A stretch of DNA of 19,231 nt from Paracoccaceae bacterium (GCA_013214715.1 JABSSB010000026.1:5995-25225); one strand, 5' to 3'. Numbered from the stretch's first letter, positions 1-8,282 are shown. Translations and numbers: made by a program. Notes: generated by a model not told the origin, from the sequence alone.

Positions 1-1014
1 GCGGCGGATGGCATGATCCAATTGCCGCACATTGCCCGGCCAGGAATAGGCGCGAAACAGGTCCTGCGCGCTCTCTGACAGGAACCGCTTGGGCTGACCT
101 TCGCGTTCGGATCGCTGCAGGAAGTGGTCACACAAAAGCGGAATGTCATCCACACGCTGGCGCAATGACGGCACATGGATCGTCGCGCCAGTCAGGCGGT
201 AAAAGAGATCCTGCCGAAGATTTCCCGCCTCCATCGCGGCGCCCAGATCAATCTGAGACGTGGCCATGAAGCGCGGATTATGCTCTCCCGGCGCGTCCAT
301 CATGCGCACGATGCGGGCCTGCACCTCGTCTTCGATATCGCCAATCTCTTCGATCAGCAAAGTACCGCCCTTGGCGCGCGCCAACACCCGGGCCGGGCCT
401 TCGAGATCCTGCAAGGCGCTGCCGGTCACGCTGACGAAGGGCAATGTGCGCCGGTCCGAGAAATCGTGGATTGCCTTGGCAATCAAAGTCTTACCCGTAC
501 CGCTTTCACCAGTGATCAGAACCGGCAGATCGGTGTTCATGACCTTTGCTACAAGCCTGTATAGCGCCTGCATCGCTTGCGTGCGGCCAACCAGCGGCAG
601 TTCATCCGGGCGCTCGTCGACCTCAACCGCGCGTTCGCCCGGAGAGCGACGACGCTCCTCCAGCGCACGCGCCGTGCGTTTCATCAGGTCCGGCAGATCA
701 AAAGGTTTGGGCAGGTAATCATAGGCCTCGGCCTCGGCCGCCTTGATCGCCGTCATGATGGTGTTCTGCGCCGAGATGACGATCACCGGCAGACCGGGCC
801 GGTCCTGACTGATCTTCGGCAGCATTTCGAGCCCATTGCCATCGGGCATCATCACATCCGAGATCACAACATCTCCCTTGCCTTCGCCAACCCAGCGCAT
901 CAGCGTGGTCAGCGAAGAGGTCGCGTGCACCTTGCATCCCGCGCGGGTCAGCGCCTGGGTCAGAACGGTGCGGATCGTGCGGTCGTCATCGGCGACCAAT
1001 ACGGTGCCATCCAT
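1..1014 (-). CDS. ntrC: Nitrogen regulation response regulator NtrC (partial, C-terminus beyond window)
   Basis: NtrC is the DNA-binding response regulator that NtrB phosphorylates under nitrogen limitation. The 338 visible codons hold a receiver domain (about residues 3-118; phosphoacceptor D53, S81, K103) and an AAA+ domain (about 140-338) with Walker A GESGTGKT at 169-176, an FYRL arginine-finger region at 271-274 and WPGNVRQL at 325-332. The DNA-binding end lies beyond the left edge. Two things are odd. The L1 loop that carries GAFTGA in sigma-54 activators is missing: the sequence goes from GSALQDLEG (about 198-206) straight to RAKGGTLL (213-220). The Walker B acidic pair reads EE (222-223) instead of the usual DE. 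R. capsulatus NtrC also lacks GAFTGA and works with housekeeping RNA polymerase, so this protein probably does too. Its ATG shares one base with the ntrB stop (TGATG), indicating translational coupling. Confidence 0.95.
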   Translation of the reverse strand, partial: MDGTVLVADDDRTIRTVLTQALTRAGCKVHATSSLTTLMRWVGEGKGDVVISDVMMPDGNGLEMLPKISQDRPGLPVIVISAQNTIMTAIKAAEAEAYDYLPKPFDLPDLMKRTARALEERRRSPGERAVEVDERPDELPLVGRTQAMQALYRLVAKVMNTDLPVLITGESGTGKTLIAKAIHDFSDRRTLPFVSVTGSALQDLEGPARVLARAKGGTLLIEEIGDIEDEVQARIVRMMDAPGEHNPRFMATSQIDLGAAMEAGNLRQDLFYRLTGATIHVPSLRQRVDDIPLLCDHFLQRSEREGQPKRFLSESAQDLFRAYSWPGNVRQLDHAIRR

Positions 1015-2105
1015 CAGCTTGCCTCCTCGTCAAAGCTGCGTACTGCCACCTGCCGCGGAACCCGCGGCAGCGACAGGCGAAATACGGTGCGCCCGGGCAC
1101 AGAGCTGAGAGACACCCAGCCGCCATGATCGGACATGATCTTGCTGACCAGCGCGAGGCCAAGCCCCGTGCCGTTTTCCCGCCCCGACACAAACGGGTCG
1201 AAGACGTCATCCTTGATCGCGGGCGGAAGCCCCGGACCGTCATCGATAATCTCGACCTGCAGCGGCAGGTTCTGCCCGGTGCCATCGGCGCGGCGCAGAC
1301 GGAAAGAATGCTCAAAGAAACTGCGAATGGTGATCGTGCCACCTGCCGGATCAGCAGCTTCAGAGGCATTTTTCAAAAGGTTCAGAACCACCTGCAACAA
1401 TTGGTCGCCGTCGCCATAGGCCAAAGGCAGTGACGGATCATAGGCTTCTCGAATGGTCATATGCGCGCCAAATCCCAACAGGGCCGATCGGCGTGCGCGA
1501 TCGAGAACATCATGGATATTGACGGCTTGCATGGCGGGTTTGGACAGGTTTCCAAACTGTTCGACCTGCTCCAGCAGCTTCACGATGCGCCGAGTCTCTT
1601 CCACGATCAGCTCGGTCAACTCCAGATCTTCGGACGGCAGGTTCATCGACAAAAGCTGCGCCGCCCCCGCGATCCCGGCCAGCGGGTTCTTGATCTCATG
1701 GGCTAGCATCTGCGCCATGCCAATGGCCGATTGCGCCGCCGATTTAACCGAATGGCTTTGCGTCATGCGCCCCGCAAGCTCACGCGGCGAGATCAGCAGG
1801 ATCATCGTGCCGGGATGCCCCACCAGCGGGGCAATTTGCAAAGCACATTGCAGCGGCGCCCGCTGCCCCGAGCCGACATCCACATCATTGACAAAAAGCG
1901 GCGTTCCATTCGCGCGGGCGCGTTCAAACGCGTCCTCCAGCGGCGCATCTACCGCGATCAGATCCCAGACCGGCACGCCAATGACCGACCGGGCGGACGC
2001 ATTCAGGAACCCCTCCCCCGAAGAATTCAGCCCGGCAATGCGGTCTTCGGCATCAATTAGAAAGCCGGGGACCGGCAAAGATGACCAGATTGCGCTCTCG
2101 CTCAT
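1014..2105 (-). CDS. ntrB: Nitrogen regulation sensor histidine kinase NtrB
   Basis: Cytoplasmic two-component kinase that phosphorylates NtrC and is normally controlled by PII (GlnB). It has 363 residues, the usual family size. An N-terminal PAS-like region (about 5-110) precedes the dimerisation/phosphoacceptor helix with AHEIKNPLAG, in which H136 is the predicted phosphorylated histidine. The ATPase domain follows, with an N-box (LNLLKNASEA, N246), a G1 box (DDGPG, 288-292) and a G2 box (GTGLGLALV, 312-320). No membrane segment is apparent. Its start overlaps the dusB stop by four bases (ATGA), and its stop overlaps the ntrC start, so the three genes form one transcriptional and translational unit. 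Confidence 0.96.
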   Translation of the reverse strand: MSESAIWSSLPVPGFLIDAEDRIAGLNSSGEGFLNASARSVIGVPVWDLIAVDAPLEDAFERARANGTPLFVNDVDVGSGQRAPLQCALQIAPLVGHPGTMILLISPRELAGRMTQSHSVKSAAQSAIGMAQMLAHEIKNPLAGIAGAAQLLSMNLPSEDLELTELIVEETRRIVKLLEQVEQFGNLSKPAMQAVNIHDVLDRARRSALLGFGAHMTIREAYDPSLPLAYGDGDQLLQVVLNLLKNASEAADPAGGTITIRSFFEHSFRLRRADGTGQNLPLQVEIIDDGPGLPPAIKDDVFDPFVSGRENGTGLGLALVSKIMSDHGGWVSLSSVPGRTVFRLSLPRVPRQVAVRSFDEEAS

Positions 2106-3082
2106 GCGGCGGCCTCCTCGGTCGGGATCAGGGCCTCTGGTAACAGGCGTTTCACCTCATGCGGGTCACGGCTGGTCAGGACCAGCTTGCGCAGCGGCGT
2201 GGGCGTGCCCGCCTGATCCATGTACCAGCCCAGATGTTTGCGGGCGACGCGCATCCCAAGATCGGCCCCATAAAAGCCCAGCATCGCCTCGTAATGCCCA
2301 ACCACCATATCGACCAGGGCGTTGCCGCTCGGAATGTCCGGCGCCGGATGATCAAACAGCGCATGGGCTATCTGTGCCAAAAGCCAGGGCCGCCCCTGCG
2401 CGCCGCGCCCAACCATCACGCCATCTGCCCCCGATGCCACCATCGCGGCACGGGCCTGATCGGCATTGGTGATATCTCCATTGGCGATGACCGGGATCTG
2501 CACAGCATGTTTCACCGCGCGGATCGCCGCCCAATCGGCGCTGCCTTTGTAAAATTGGCACCGTGTGCGCCCGTGGATCGTGACCAACTGCACGCCCGCC
2601 GCCTCGGCCCGCGCGGCGATCTGCGGCGCGTTAAGCAGATCATCATCCCAGCCCAATCGGGTTTTCAGGGTCACGGGCACGGACACGGCCTGCACCACGG
2701 CCTCGATCAGGCGCAGCGCGTGATCCGGCGTCTTCATCAAAGCCGAGCCGGAATAGCCATTGGTCACCTTCTTGGCCGGGCAGCCCATGTTGATATCGAT
2801 GACCACCGCGCCACGATCTTCAACCTGTCGGGCGGCCTCCGCCATCCAATGCGGGTCCCGCCCGGCAAGCTGCACGGCCGTCCCTTCGGCGCCCATACCC
2901 AGCTCGGCCCGTTCACGCACGCCGGGTTTGGCCTGCACCATTTCCTGACTGGCAACCATCTCACTCACCACAAGTCCGGCCCCAAAGCCCGAGACCAGAT
3001 CGCGGGTCGGGCGGTCGGTGATGCCAGCCATGGGCGCAAGGAAAACAGGAGGGGCAAGGGTCTTGTTGCCAAGGGCGATCAC
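2102..3082 (-). CDS. dusB: tRNA-dihydrouridine synthase DusB (NifR3)
   Basis: FMN- and NADPH-dependent enzyme that reduces specific uridines of tRNA to dihydrouridine. The TIM-barrel signatures are present: APMAGITDRPTR near the N-terminus (16-27), NMGCPAKKV with the catalytic cysteine C101, TIHGRTR (168-174), VIANGDI (198-204) and the phosphate-binding GVMVGRGAQGRPW (221-233). Length 326 is typical. The start chosen is GTG at 3082, which gives the complete barrel; a GGAAG about 14 bases upstream is only a weak ribosome site. It is the first gene of dusB-ntrB-ntrC, the arrangement from which the name nifR3 arose in Rhodobacter. It may act as the promoter-proximal gene for nitrogen control without a direct regulatory role of its own. 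Confidence 0.96.
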   Translation of the reverse strand: MIALGNKTLAPPVFLAPMAGITDRPTRDLVSGFGAGLVVSEMVASQEMVQAKPGVRERAELGMGAEGTAVQLAGRDPHWMAEAARQVEDRGAVVIDINMGCPAKKVTNGYSGSALMKTPDHALRLIEAVVQAVSVPVTLKTRLGWDDDLLNAPQIAARAEAAGVQLVTIHGRTRCQFYKGSADWAAIRAVKHAVQIPVIANGDITNADQARAAMVASGADGVMVGRGAQGRPWLLAQIAHALFDHPAPDIPSGNALVDMVVGHYEAMLGFYGADLGMRVARKHLGWYMDQAGTPTPLRKLVLTSRDPHEVKRLLPEALIPTEEAAA

Positions 3083-3264
3083 GGTTTTGGTCCAACTTCC
3101 ATACAGATCAGATTACGCCCCGCTCTGACTGCCCTCAATCCGCAGCGCAAGGCCAGACGTCAAGAAATGAGGCATATGCACAATTTTTAAGCAAATGGCG
3201 CGCAGCCATTGCCGAGGCTGGGGCCAGTGCATAAGACGCAACAGACGCAAAAGGGAGGGGGCCG
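3083..3264. promoter_or_regulatory. Divergent promoter region between dusB-ntrBC and ispDF
   Basis: This 182-base stretch separates two head-to-head operons and must hold both promoters. A small inverted repeat lies at 3194-3210 (AATGGC, five-base loop, GCCATT). A strong ribosome site, GGGAGGGGG, precedes the ispDF ATG. I could not pick -35/-10 boxes with confidence, and there is no convincing open reading frame. Confidence 0.5.
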
Positions 3265-4392
3265 ATGGCCACAGCCGCGATCATCGTTGCTGCCGGACGC
3301 GGCACCCGCGCAGGCGGTGGGCTGCCCAAACAGTTCCGCCCCTTGGCCGGGCGACGCGTGATAGACTGGACGCTGGACGCCTTTGCCAACGTGGATCATC
3401 GCGTGCTGGTTCTCGCCTCGGAAGATCACGACGCCTGGCAGATTTTTGGTAAAACCGGCCTTATCCTGGCCCCGGGCGGGGCGGACCGGGCGGGATCTGT
3501 GCGCAACGGTCTGGATGCTTTGGCCGCTGTCGCGCCGGGTAAAGTGCTGATCCATGATGCCGCGCGGCCATGTGTGTCGCAGGAAGTTATCGCGTCGGTC
3601 ATCGACGCTCTCGACCACCATGATGGCGCCGCCCCCGGACTGCCGGTGACCGACGCGCTGTGGACCGGGACCAAAGGATTGGTGACCGGCACGCGTGACC
3701 GCAGCGGGCTTTATGCTGCGCAGACACCGCAAGGCTTCCGTTATGACGCGCTTTATGCGGCACATAAAAGCCACCCCGGCGGGGCGGCAGATGATGTGCA
3801 GGTGGCGCGGGATGCTGGTCTGGATGTTGCCATTGTCCCCGGCCATGCCGATAACCTGAAGATCACAACGCCCGAGGATTTCGCCCGGGCCGAACATATC
3901 CTGCGAGGACAGATGGACATAAGACTGGGCAACGGCTTTGACGTGCACCGTTTTGGCGAGGGCGATCACGTGACCCTTTGCGGGGTGGCCGTGCCGAATG
4001 GGCGAGGACTTCAAGGCCATTCAGATGCCGATGTCGGGATGCACGCGGTTACGGATGCGATCTTTGGCGCCTTGGCCGATGGCGATATCGGCCAGCATTT
4101 TCCGCCAAGCGACCCACAATGGAAAGGGGCAGAAAGCCATATTTTCCTGCGCCATGCTGTCAGCCTTGCGGGGGAGCGTGGCTATCGGATCACCCATGTC
4201 GATGTGACGATGATTTGCGAACGCCCCAAGATCGGGCCCCACGCGCAAGCAATGCGCGCGGCTATGGCTGAGATCATGGGGCTCGAACTGGGTCAGGTGT
4301 CAGTCAAGGCGACCACGTCGGAACGGCTCGGCTTCACCGGACGCGAAGAAGGTATTGCTGCCATCGCCACAGCCACGCTGGTGAAGCCATGA
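3265..4392 (+). CDS. ispDF: Bifunctional IspD/IspF enzyme of the MEP isoprenoid pathway
   Basis: Fusion of 2-C-methyl-D-erythritol 4-phosphate cytidylyltransferase and 2-C-methyl-D-erythritol 2,4-cyclodiphosphate synthase, two non-consecutive steps of the non-mevalonate pathway. The IspD part (about 1-212) has the nucleotide-binding IIVAAGRGTRAGGGLPKQF (6-24), HDAARP (97-102) and the C-terminal NLKITTPED (197-205). The IspF part begins at M217 (MDIRLGNGFDVHRF), with metal-binding D226, H228 and H260, and GHSDADVGMH, ending with LGFTGREEG (355-363). The total of 375 residues matches alphaproteobacterial fusions. GGGAGGGGG lies just before the ATG. The gene overlaps pgpA by ATGA and leads an operon with pgpA and pncC. 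Confidence 0.97.
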   Translation: MATAAIIVAAGRGTRAGGGLPKQFRPLAGRRVIDWTLDAFANVDHRVLVLASEDHDAWQIFGKTGLILAPGGADRAGSVRNGLDALAAVAPGKVLIHDAARPCVSQEVIASVIDALDHHDGAAPGLPVTDALWTGTKGLVTGTRDRSGLYAAQTPQGFRYDALYAAHKSHPGGAADDVQVARDAGLDVAIVPGHADNLKITTPEDFARAEHILRGQMDIRLGNGFDVHRFGEGDHVTLCGVAVPNGRGLQGHSDADVGMHAVTDAIFGALADGDIGQHFPPSDPQWKGAESHIFLRHAVSLAGERGYRITHVDVTMICERPKIGPHAQAMRAAMAEIMGLELGQVSVKATTSERLGFTGREEGIAAIATATLVKP

Positions 4393-4883
4393 TCGCGCAG
4401 ATGATCGCAACCGTGGGCGGGATCGGCTATCTGCGGCCGGCTCCGGGGACATGGGGGTCGCTGGCCGCCCTGCCCCTGACATGGGCATTGCATCAGATCG
4501 GCGGTTTCCCTCTGGTGCTGGCGGCGGTGCTGCTGATCACGGTGGCGGGGACATGGGCCACGATGATCGTCACCCGCGGACAGGATAATCACGACCCGTC
4601 AGAGGTTGTGATTGACGAGGTCGCAGGCCAGATGATCGCGCTGGCGCCGCTGTCTTACCCGGCCTGGAACATGGGTATCGATATCACCGCGCTCTGGCCC
4701 GGCTGGATCGCGGCCTTTGTTCTGTTTCGCTTGTTCGACATCTGGAAACCCGGCCCTGTGGGTAAGGCCGATCAGCGTGGCGATGCCTGGGGCGTGATGC
4801 TGGACGATCTGATCGCGGGGCTGATGGCCGGGGTAGGAGTGGTGGTGCTGGCCGGTCTGGCGCATGGTGTAATGGGGGTCTGA
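4389..4883 (+). CDS. pgpA: Phosphatidylglycerophosphatase A
   Basis: Inner-membrane phosphatase that removes phosphate from phosphatidylglycerophosphate to make phosphatidylglycerol. Family signatures are LRPAPGTWGSLAALPL near residues 15-30, DPSEVVIDEVAGQ (about 68-80) and FDIWKPGPV followed by GVMLDDLIAGLMAG (about 137-150). The acidic DE and DD positions are intact. Four hydrophobic segments are consistent with a small polytopic membrane protein. At 164 residues it is family-sized. Its start overlaps the ispDF stop (ATGA) and its stop lies one base before the pncC start, so expression is probably coupled. Confidence 0.95.
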   Translation: MIAQMIATVGGIGYLRPAPGTWGSLAALPLTWALHQIGGFPLVLAAVLLITVAGTWATMIVTRGQDNHDPSEVVIDEVAGQMIALAPLSYPAWNMGIDITALWPGWIAAFVLFRLFDIWKPGPVGKADQRGDAWGVMLDDLIAGLMAGVGVVVLAGLAHGVMGV

Positions 4884-4884
4884 C

Positions 4885-5352
4885 ATGGATGTGGCGGCAC
4901 TGCTGAAAAAAGCCAAAACGCACGGCCTGATGATCGCCACCGCCGAAAGCTGCACCGGCGGCATGGTGGTGGCGGCACTGACAGATGTGCCCGGCTCCTC
5001 TGCCGTCGTGGAGCGCGGCTTTGTCACCTATTCCAATATGGCCAAGATGCAGATGTTAGGCGTGCGATCCGTCACTCTCGACGCGCATGGCGCGGTGTCG
5101 GAGGAGGTCGCGCGCGAAATGGCCGATGGCGCCATCGCCCGCAGCGATGCAGCGCTGGCCGTGTCCATCACCGGTATCGCAGGCCCCGGCGGATCAGAGT
5201 TCAAGCCCGAAGGTCGGGTCTGTTTCGGTCTGGCCTTGCGCGGTCAGGACACGGTGACGGAGACAGTGGAGTTTGGTGCCTTGGGTCGCGACGCCGTTCG
5301 GTGCGCAGCACGCGATCACGCTTTGGCGCTGCTGGCGCAAGCGCTGGGCTAA
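4885..5352 (+). CDS. pncC: Nicotinamide-nucleotide amidase PncC (CinA C-terminal domain, stand-alone)
   Basis: Deamidates nicotinamide mononucleotide to nicotinate mononucleotide in the pyridine nucleotide cycle. The 155 residues correspond to the CinA C-terminal domain alone, without the N-terminal MoCF-like domain. The motif TAESCTGG (19-26) contains the catalytic serine S22. GSSAVVERGFVTYSN and the late SITGIAGPGGSEFKPEGRV segments are family-typical. It starts one base after the pgpA stop. Its TAA overlaps the stop of the convergent MmgE/PrpD gene as CTAA at 5349-5352. Confidence 0.94.
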   Translation: MDVAALLKKAKTHGLMIATAESCTGGMVVAALTDVPGSSAVVERGFVTYSNMAKMQMLGVRSVTLDAHGAVSEEVAREMADGAIARSDAALAVSITGIAGPGGSEFKPEGRVCFGLALRGQDTVTETVEFGALGRDAVRCAARDHALALLAQALG

Positions 5353-6629
5353 ACCTCCATCTGCGTGGCCAGATCGGCCGCACGCGCCCGATCCGACGCG
5401 ATCAACCGCCGCAACGAAGCCGCCGTTTCATCGCCCAAGAGCGCCGATGCTTTGGCCTGCACGCGGTCAGTTCGCGCGGCCATGTCAACCGGCGCGTCCA
5501 GATCATGAAACGCGGTCAATCGCTGCCCGTCGCGGCGCAAAACCTCCAACGCGGCTTGTTCCTCGGTCAGGCTTTCATCGCCCATCACAGTCACAAGCTC
5601 CCGTGCCGCGACCACATCCGCCGACACAGCAAGCGCATCACTGAAGGTGGACAACCGGGCTGTGTCGCGCCCGGTCAAGCCCAAGGCCAAGGCGGTGCGA
5701 TAGCTGAATTTTGCCCCCAGACCTGTGGTGGGCGCAGGCTGGTTGCAGACGGTCAACCAACGCGGATGGGTGCGCAGGGTGATCGCGGCCACTTCGGGCG
5801 CGGCGAGATCCAACGCCCCCAAAGTCTCCAACGCGGCATGAAGACCATGGCAGCAGGCGTGAAACTTATGCCGGACCTGCGGCAACTGCCAGTCAATGCC
5901 GGGATCATTGCTTTCGCCGAAATGGGTCGCACCAAAGCCATGCGGGCCGTCCAACGCATCTGGATTGGCCTCAAACCCGCGCGCAACAAGCTGCACGGCT
6001 TCAACCCCCGAGCTTGCGGCAATGCCCGCGTTCCACGGCTTGCCCATCGTGCCGAAATGCGCCTTGAGCCCTGCCGCCCGTGTTGCCGCCAGCCCCAAGG
6101 CCTGCGCCACTTGTGCGTCTGGCAGGCCCAATAGCCGCGCAGTCCCTGCGGCTGCACCAATCGCGCCCGCGGTGGCGGTCATGTGAAACCCGGCCTGATA
6201 ATGCGCGCGCCCCAGCCAAATACCTGCGCGGACCGATGCCTCCATCCCGATCGCTGCGGCGTCAACCACCTCGGGCAGGCCGGTGTCGCGCTGCTCGGCC
6301 AGCGCCAATATGGCGGGCAACACCGCAACGGACGGATGGCCGATATGGGCGAAATGCGTGTCGTCATAATCGAGCGCATGAGACACAGTGCCGTTGACCA
6401 ACGCCGCCGCGCGCACAGGCGCGCGCCCGCCTCCGAACAAGACGGCTTGCCGCGCGCCCTCCTCCTCCAACACCTGCGCGCGCACTATCCGAGACACCGG
6501 CTCAGACGCGCCGGCGATCCCGCAAGCCATCCAATCCAGCATCGACAAGCGGCAAACAGCCTGCACCGGGGCCGGCACGGGATCAGATGATGTGACAAGG
6601 CGGGTGAGGTGCGGCGTGATCTGGGTCAT
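5349..6629 (-). CDS. MmgE/PrpD family protein
   Basis: Member of the family that includes 2-methylcitrate dehydratase PrpD, iminodisuccinate epimerase and cis-aconitate decarboxylase; the substrate here cannot be assigned. The 426 residues are typical in length. The signature HALDYDDTHFAHIGHPS lies at 84-100 and is followed by VAVLPAILALAE; LDWMACGIAG (31-40) is the usual N-terminal helix motif. No prpB, prpC or other propionate gene is nearby, so a methylcitrate role is not supported by context. The gene starts 17 bases after the stop of the START-domain gene, suggesting one transcript. No strong ribosome site precedes the ATG at 6629. Confidence 0.9.
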   Translation of the reverse strand: MTQITPHLTRLVTSSDPVPAPVQAVCRLSMLDWMACGIAGASEPVSRIVRAQVLEEEGARQAVLFGGGRAPVRAAALVNGTVSHALDYDDTHFAHIGHPSVAVLPAILALAEQRDTGLPEVVDAAAIGMEASVRAGIWLGRAHYQAGFHMTATAGAIGAAAGTARLLGLPDAQVAQALGLAATRAAGLKAHFGTMGKPWNAGIAASSGVEAVQLVARGFEANPDALDGPHGFGATHFGESNDPGIDWQLPQVRHKFHACCHGLHAALETLGALDLAAPEVAAITLRTHPRWLTVCNQPAPTTGLGAKFSYRTALALGLTGRDTARLSTFSDALAVSADVVAARELVTVMGDESLTEEQAALEVLRRDGQRLTAFHDLDAPVDMAARTDRVQAKASALLGDETAASLRRLIASDRARAADLATQMEV

Positions 6630-6646
6630 GCCCGCAGGGTAACGGA

Positions 6647-7099
6647 TCAGCCTCGCCCGTAAAGCTCTGCCGCGCGGCGTTCAAAGGCCCGCACAATCCG
6701 CTGCATCGCATCATTGAACACAACGCCGATAATACCTTGCAGCACGGCGTTCTTGAATTCGAAATCCACAAAGAAGGACACATCGCACCCGCCCCCTTCG
6801 GCATCGGCAAAAGCCCAATCCGACCGCATGTAGCGGAACGGCCCATCCAGATATTCGGTGACCAGTTTCTTGTCGTCGGGATAGAGCGTCACGCGGCTTC
6901 CGAAGCGTTCGCGGAACACTTTAAAGGAAATCACCAGATCCGCCTCCATCACCCTGGCGTCCCCGGCCTGATAGGTCTGTCGGATACGGGCGGCGGCGCA
7001 CCAGGGCAGGAATTGCGGGTATTTGGCCACATCGGCCACCAGATCATACATCTGCTGGGCGGTGTAAGGCAGGCGCTTGGTCTCGGAATGCGTCGGCAT
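6647..7099 (-). CDS. RatA/Coq10-type START-domain protein
   Basis: Small lipid-binding (SRPBCC/polyketide cyclase) fold protein, a homologue of mitochondrial Coq10, which binds ubiquinone and supports respiration. E. coli RatA was described as a ribosome-association toxin, so automated annotation often uses that name. The 150 residues show the usual N-terminal pattern, LPYTAQQMYDLVADVAKYPQFLPWC (about 10-34), and the helix near the C-terminus (about 122-140). No antitoxin-like RatB gene is adjacent, so a ubiquinone chaperone role is the more reasonable inference. It is upstream of, and probably co-transcribed with, the MmgE/PrpD gene and diverges from hpt. Confidence 0.88.
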   Translation of the reverse strand: MPTHSETKRLPYTAQQMYDLVADVAKYPQFLPWCAAARIRQTYQAGDARVMEADLVISFKVFRERFGSRVTLYPDDKKLVTEYLDGPFRYMRSDWAFADAEGGGCDVSFFVDFEFKNAVLQGIIGVVFNDAMQRIVRAFERRAAELYGRG

Positions 7100-7168
7100 G
7101 GCGGTTTTTTACATTGGACGTTGGCGGCGTCCATGTCGTAAACGGTCGCGGGTTGCAAGGGGACAGGC
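7100..7168. promoter_or_regulatory. Divergent promoter region, RatA-like gene / hpt
   Basis: These 69 bases must contain the start signals for both genes. An inverted repeat TGGACG - seven bases - CGTCCA spans 7115-7133 and could be an operator or a hairpin. AGGGGAC at about 7158-7164 is the ribosome site for hpt. Confidence 0.35.
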
Positions 7169-7714
7169 ATGACCAAACCAGCATATGTGATCGATGAAAT
7201 GATTTCGGCAAAGGCCATCGCCGCGCGGATCGAAACCATGTGCCGCGACATCAGTGCAGAGTTTTGCGATACCGACAAACTGGTGGTCGTGGGCCTGCTG
7301 CGCGGCTCTTTCGTGTTCATCGCCGATCTGGTGCGTGAGTTAGATCTGCCGATCGAAGTCGATTTCATCGAGGCGTCGTCCTATGGCGACGGCATGGAAT
7401 CAAGCCGCGAGGTGCGTATTCTGAAAGACCTGCGGTCCGGCATCGAAGGCCGCGATGTTCTGGTGGTCGAAGATATCGTAGATACCGGCCACACCCTGTC
7501 GCATGTCGTGCAATTACTAAAAACTCGTGATCCCGCGCGGCTGAAAACCATCGCGCTTCTCGACAAGCCGTCCCGGCGCGAGGTTGATTTTCGCGCCGAT
7601 CTGATCGGCTTTGACATCCCGGATGAATTTGTCGTGGGTTATGGCATCGACTATGCTCAACGCAATCGCAACCTGCCCTTTATCGGCAAAGTACGTTTTG
7701 TCGAAGACGGTTGA
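7169..7714 (+). CDS. hpt: Hypoxanthine phosphoribosyltransferase
   Basis: Purine salvage enzyme converting hypoxanthine (and often guanine) plus PRPP to the nucleotide, in the cytoplasm. The type I phosphoribosyltransferase PRPP loop VLVVEDIVDTGHTL is at 97-110, VGLLRGSFVF (41-50) is the first pyrophosphate-binding loop, and LLDKPSRREVDF follows, as in bacterial Hpt. Length 181 is typical. A clear ribosome site AGGGGAC precedes the ATG. An inverted repeat sits directly after the stop codon (7718-7735). The purine-synthesis gene guaA is elsewhere in the window and not linked to it. Confidence 0.95.
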   Translation: MTKPAYVIDEMISAKAIAARIETMCRDISAEFCDTDKLVVVGLLRGSFVFIADLVRELDLPIEVDFIEASSYGDGMESSREVRILKDLRSGIEGRDVLVVEDIVDTGHTLSHVVQLLKTRDPARLKTIALLDKPSRREVDFRADLIGFDIPDEFVVGYGIDYAQRNRNLPFIGKVRFVEDG

Positions 7715-7717
7715 GCT

Positions 7718-7735
7718 GTTCACGCTCTCGTGAAC
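7718..7735 (+). repeat. Perfect hairpin directly after hpt
   Basis: GTTCACG - CTCT - CGTGAAC forms seven perfect base pairs with a four-base loop, three bases after the hpt stop. There is no following T run, so it is not a standard intrinsic terminator; it may stabilise the 3' end of the hpt mRNA. Confidence 0.55.
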
Positions 7736-7779
7736 ATGCCATCGGCCCGGGACAATTCGCCGCAGGCTCGGTTTGCGCT

Positions 7780-7800
7780 ATTCTCTCCTTACGGGAGAAT
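7780..7800. repeat. Inverted repeat in leader of cytochrome c' gene
   Basis: ATTCTC and GAGAAT arms flank TCCTTACGG, with one or two further possible pairs inside. It lies 20 bases upstream of the cytochrome c' start, just before the GGAGGG ribosome site, so it could be part of an operator or of a 5' leader hairpin. Confidence 0.4.
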
Positions 7801-7820
7801 GGTCACGGAGGGTCACCATC

Positions 7821-8276
7821 ATGAAGCTTATCGCATCGGCAGTTGTCGCGGCCGTCATCGCCAGCGCGGGCATCGCCTCGGCGCAGGAGTTCAAGGATCA
7901 GCTCAAGGCGCGGCAGGGCCAGTTCAATATCATCGCGCTGAACCTGGGCGTTCTGGGTGGCATGGCGCGGGGCAATATCGACTATGACGCCGACCGCGCT
8001 CAGGCCGCCGCAGATAGCCTAGCAGGGATTGCGATGGTCGATCCGGCCGCGCTTTGGGTGGAAGGCTCGGACAATATAAGCATCGACGGCACCCGCGCCC
8101 TGCCCGCCATTTGGGACAATTTCGATGATTTCGCGTCGAAATGGGGGGCCTATGTCACGGCAGCCAATGCTATGCAGGCAGCGGCGGGCACAGGGCTTGA
8201 AGCAATCGGACCAGCGCTTGGCGCGCTCGGCGGGACATGTGGTGCATGTCACGACCTGTATCGCGCCCCTCAATAA
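7821..8276 (+). CDS. Cytochrome c'-type class II cytochrome, periplasmic
   Basis: The start is placed at the ATG at 7821, 16 codons inside the longest frame, because GGAGGG precedes it and the protein then opens with a clean signal peptide (MKLIASAVVAAVIASAGIASA, cleavage before QEF). This gives 151 residues. The single haem-binding CGACH is near the C-terminus, the class II layout, and the rest reads as four helices (residues about 24-148). KARQGQFNIIALNLGVLGGMARG matches the first helix of cytochrome c' proteins. Family members bind NO or CO at a five-coordinate haem and can protect against nitrosative stress. The diheme cytochrome gene starts six bases after the stop, so the two are probably expressed together. 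Confidence 0.88.
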   Translation: MKLIASAVVAAVIASAGIASAQEFKDQLKARQGQFNIIALNLGVLGGMARGNIDYDADRAQAAADSLAGIAMVDPAALWVEGSDNISIDGTRALPAIWDNFDDFASKWGAYVTAANAMQAAAGTGLEAIGPALGALGGTCGACHDLYRAPQ

Positions 8277-8282
8277 GGTGAA

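Noticed and set aside
2159..3190. 343-codon plus-strand frame opposite dusB
   Set aside because: Antisense to a fully recognisable dusB; histidine- and arginine-rich with no family signature.
3187..4020. 277-codon minus-strand frame opposite ispDF
   Set aside because: Antisense shadow of ispDF, whose IspD and IspF motifs are intact on the plus strand.
6647..7099. Toxin-antitoxin system suggested by the RatA family name
   Set aside because: No antitoxin-like gene is adjacent, and the family is better understood as Coq10-like ubiquinone-binding proteins; the name alone is not evidence of a toxin.
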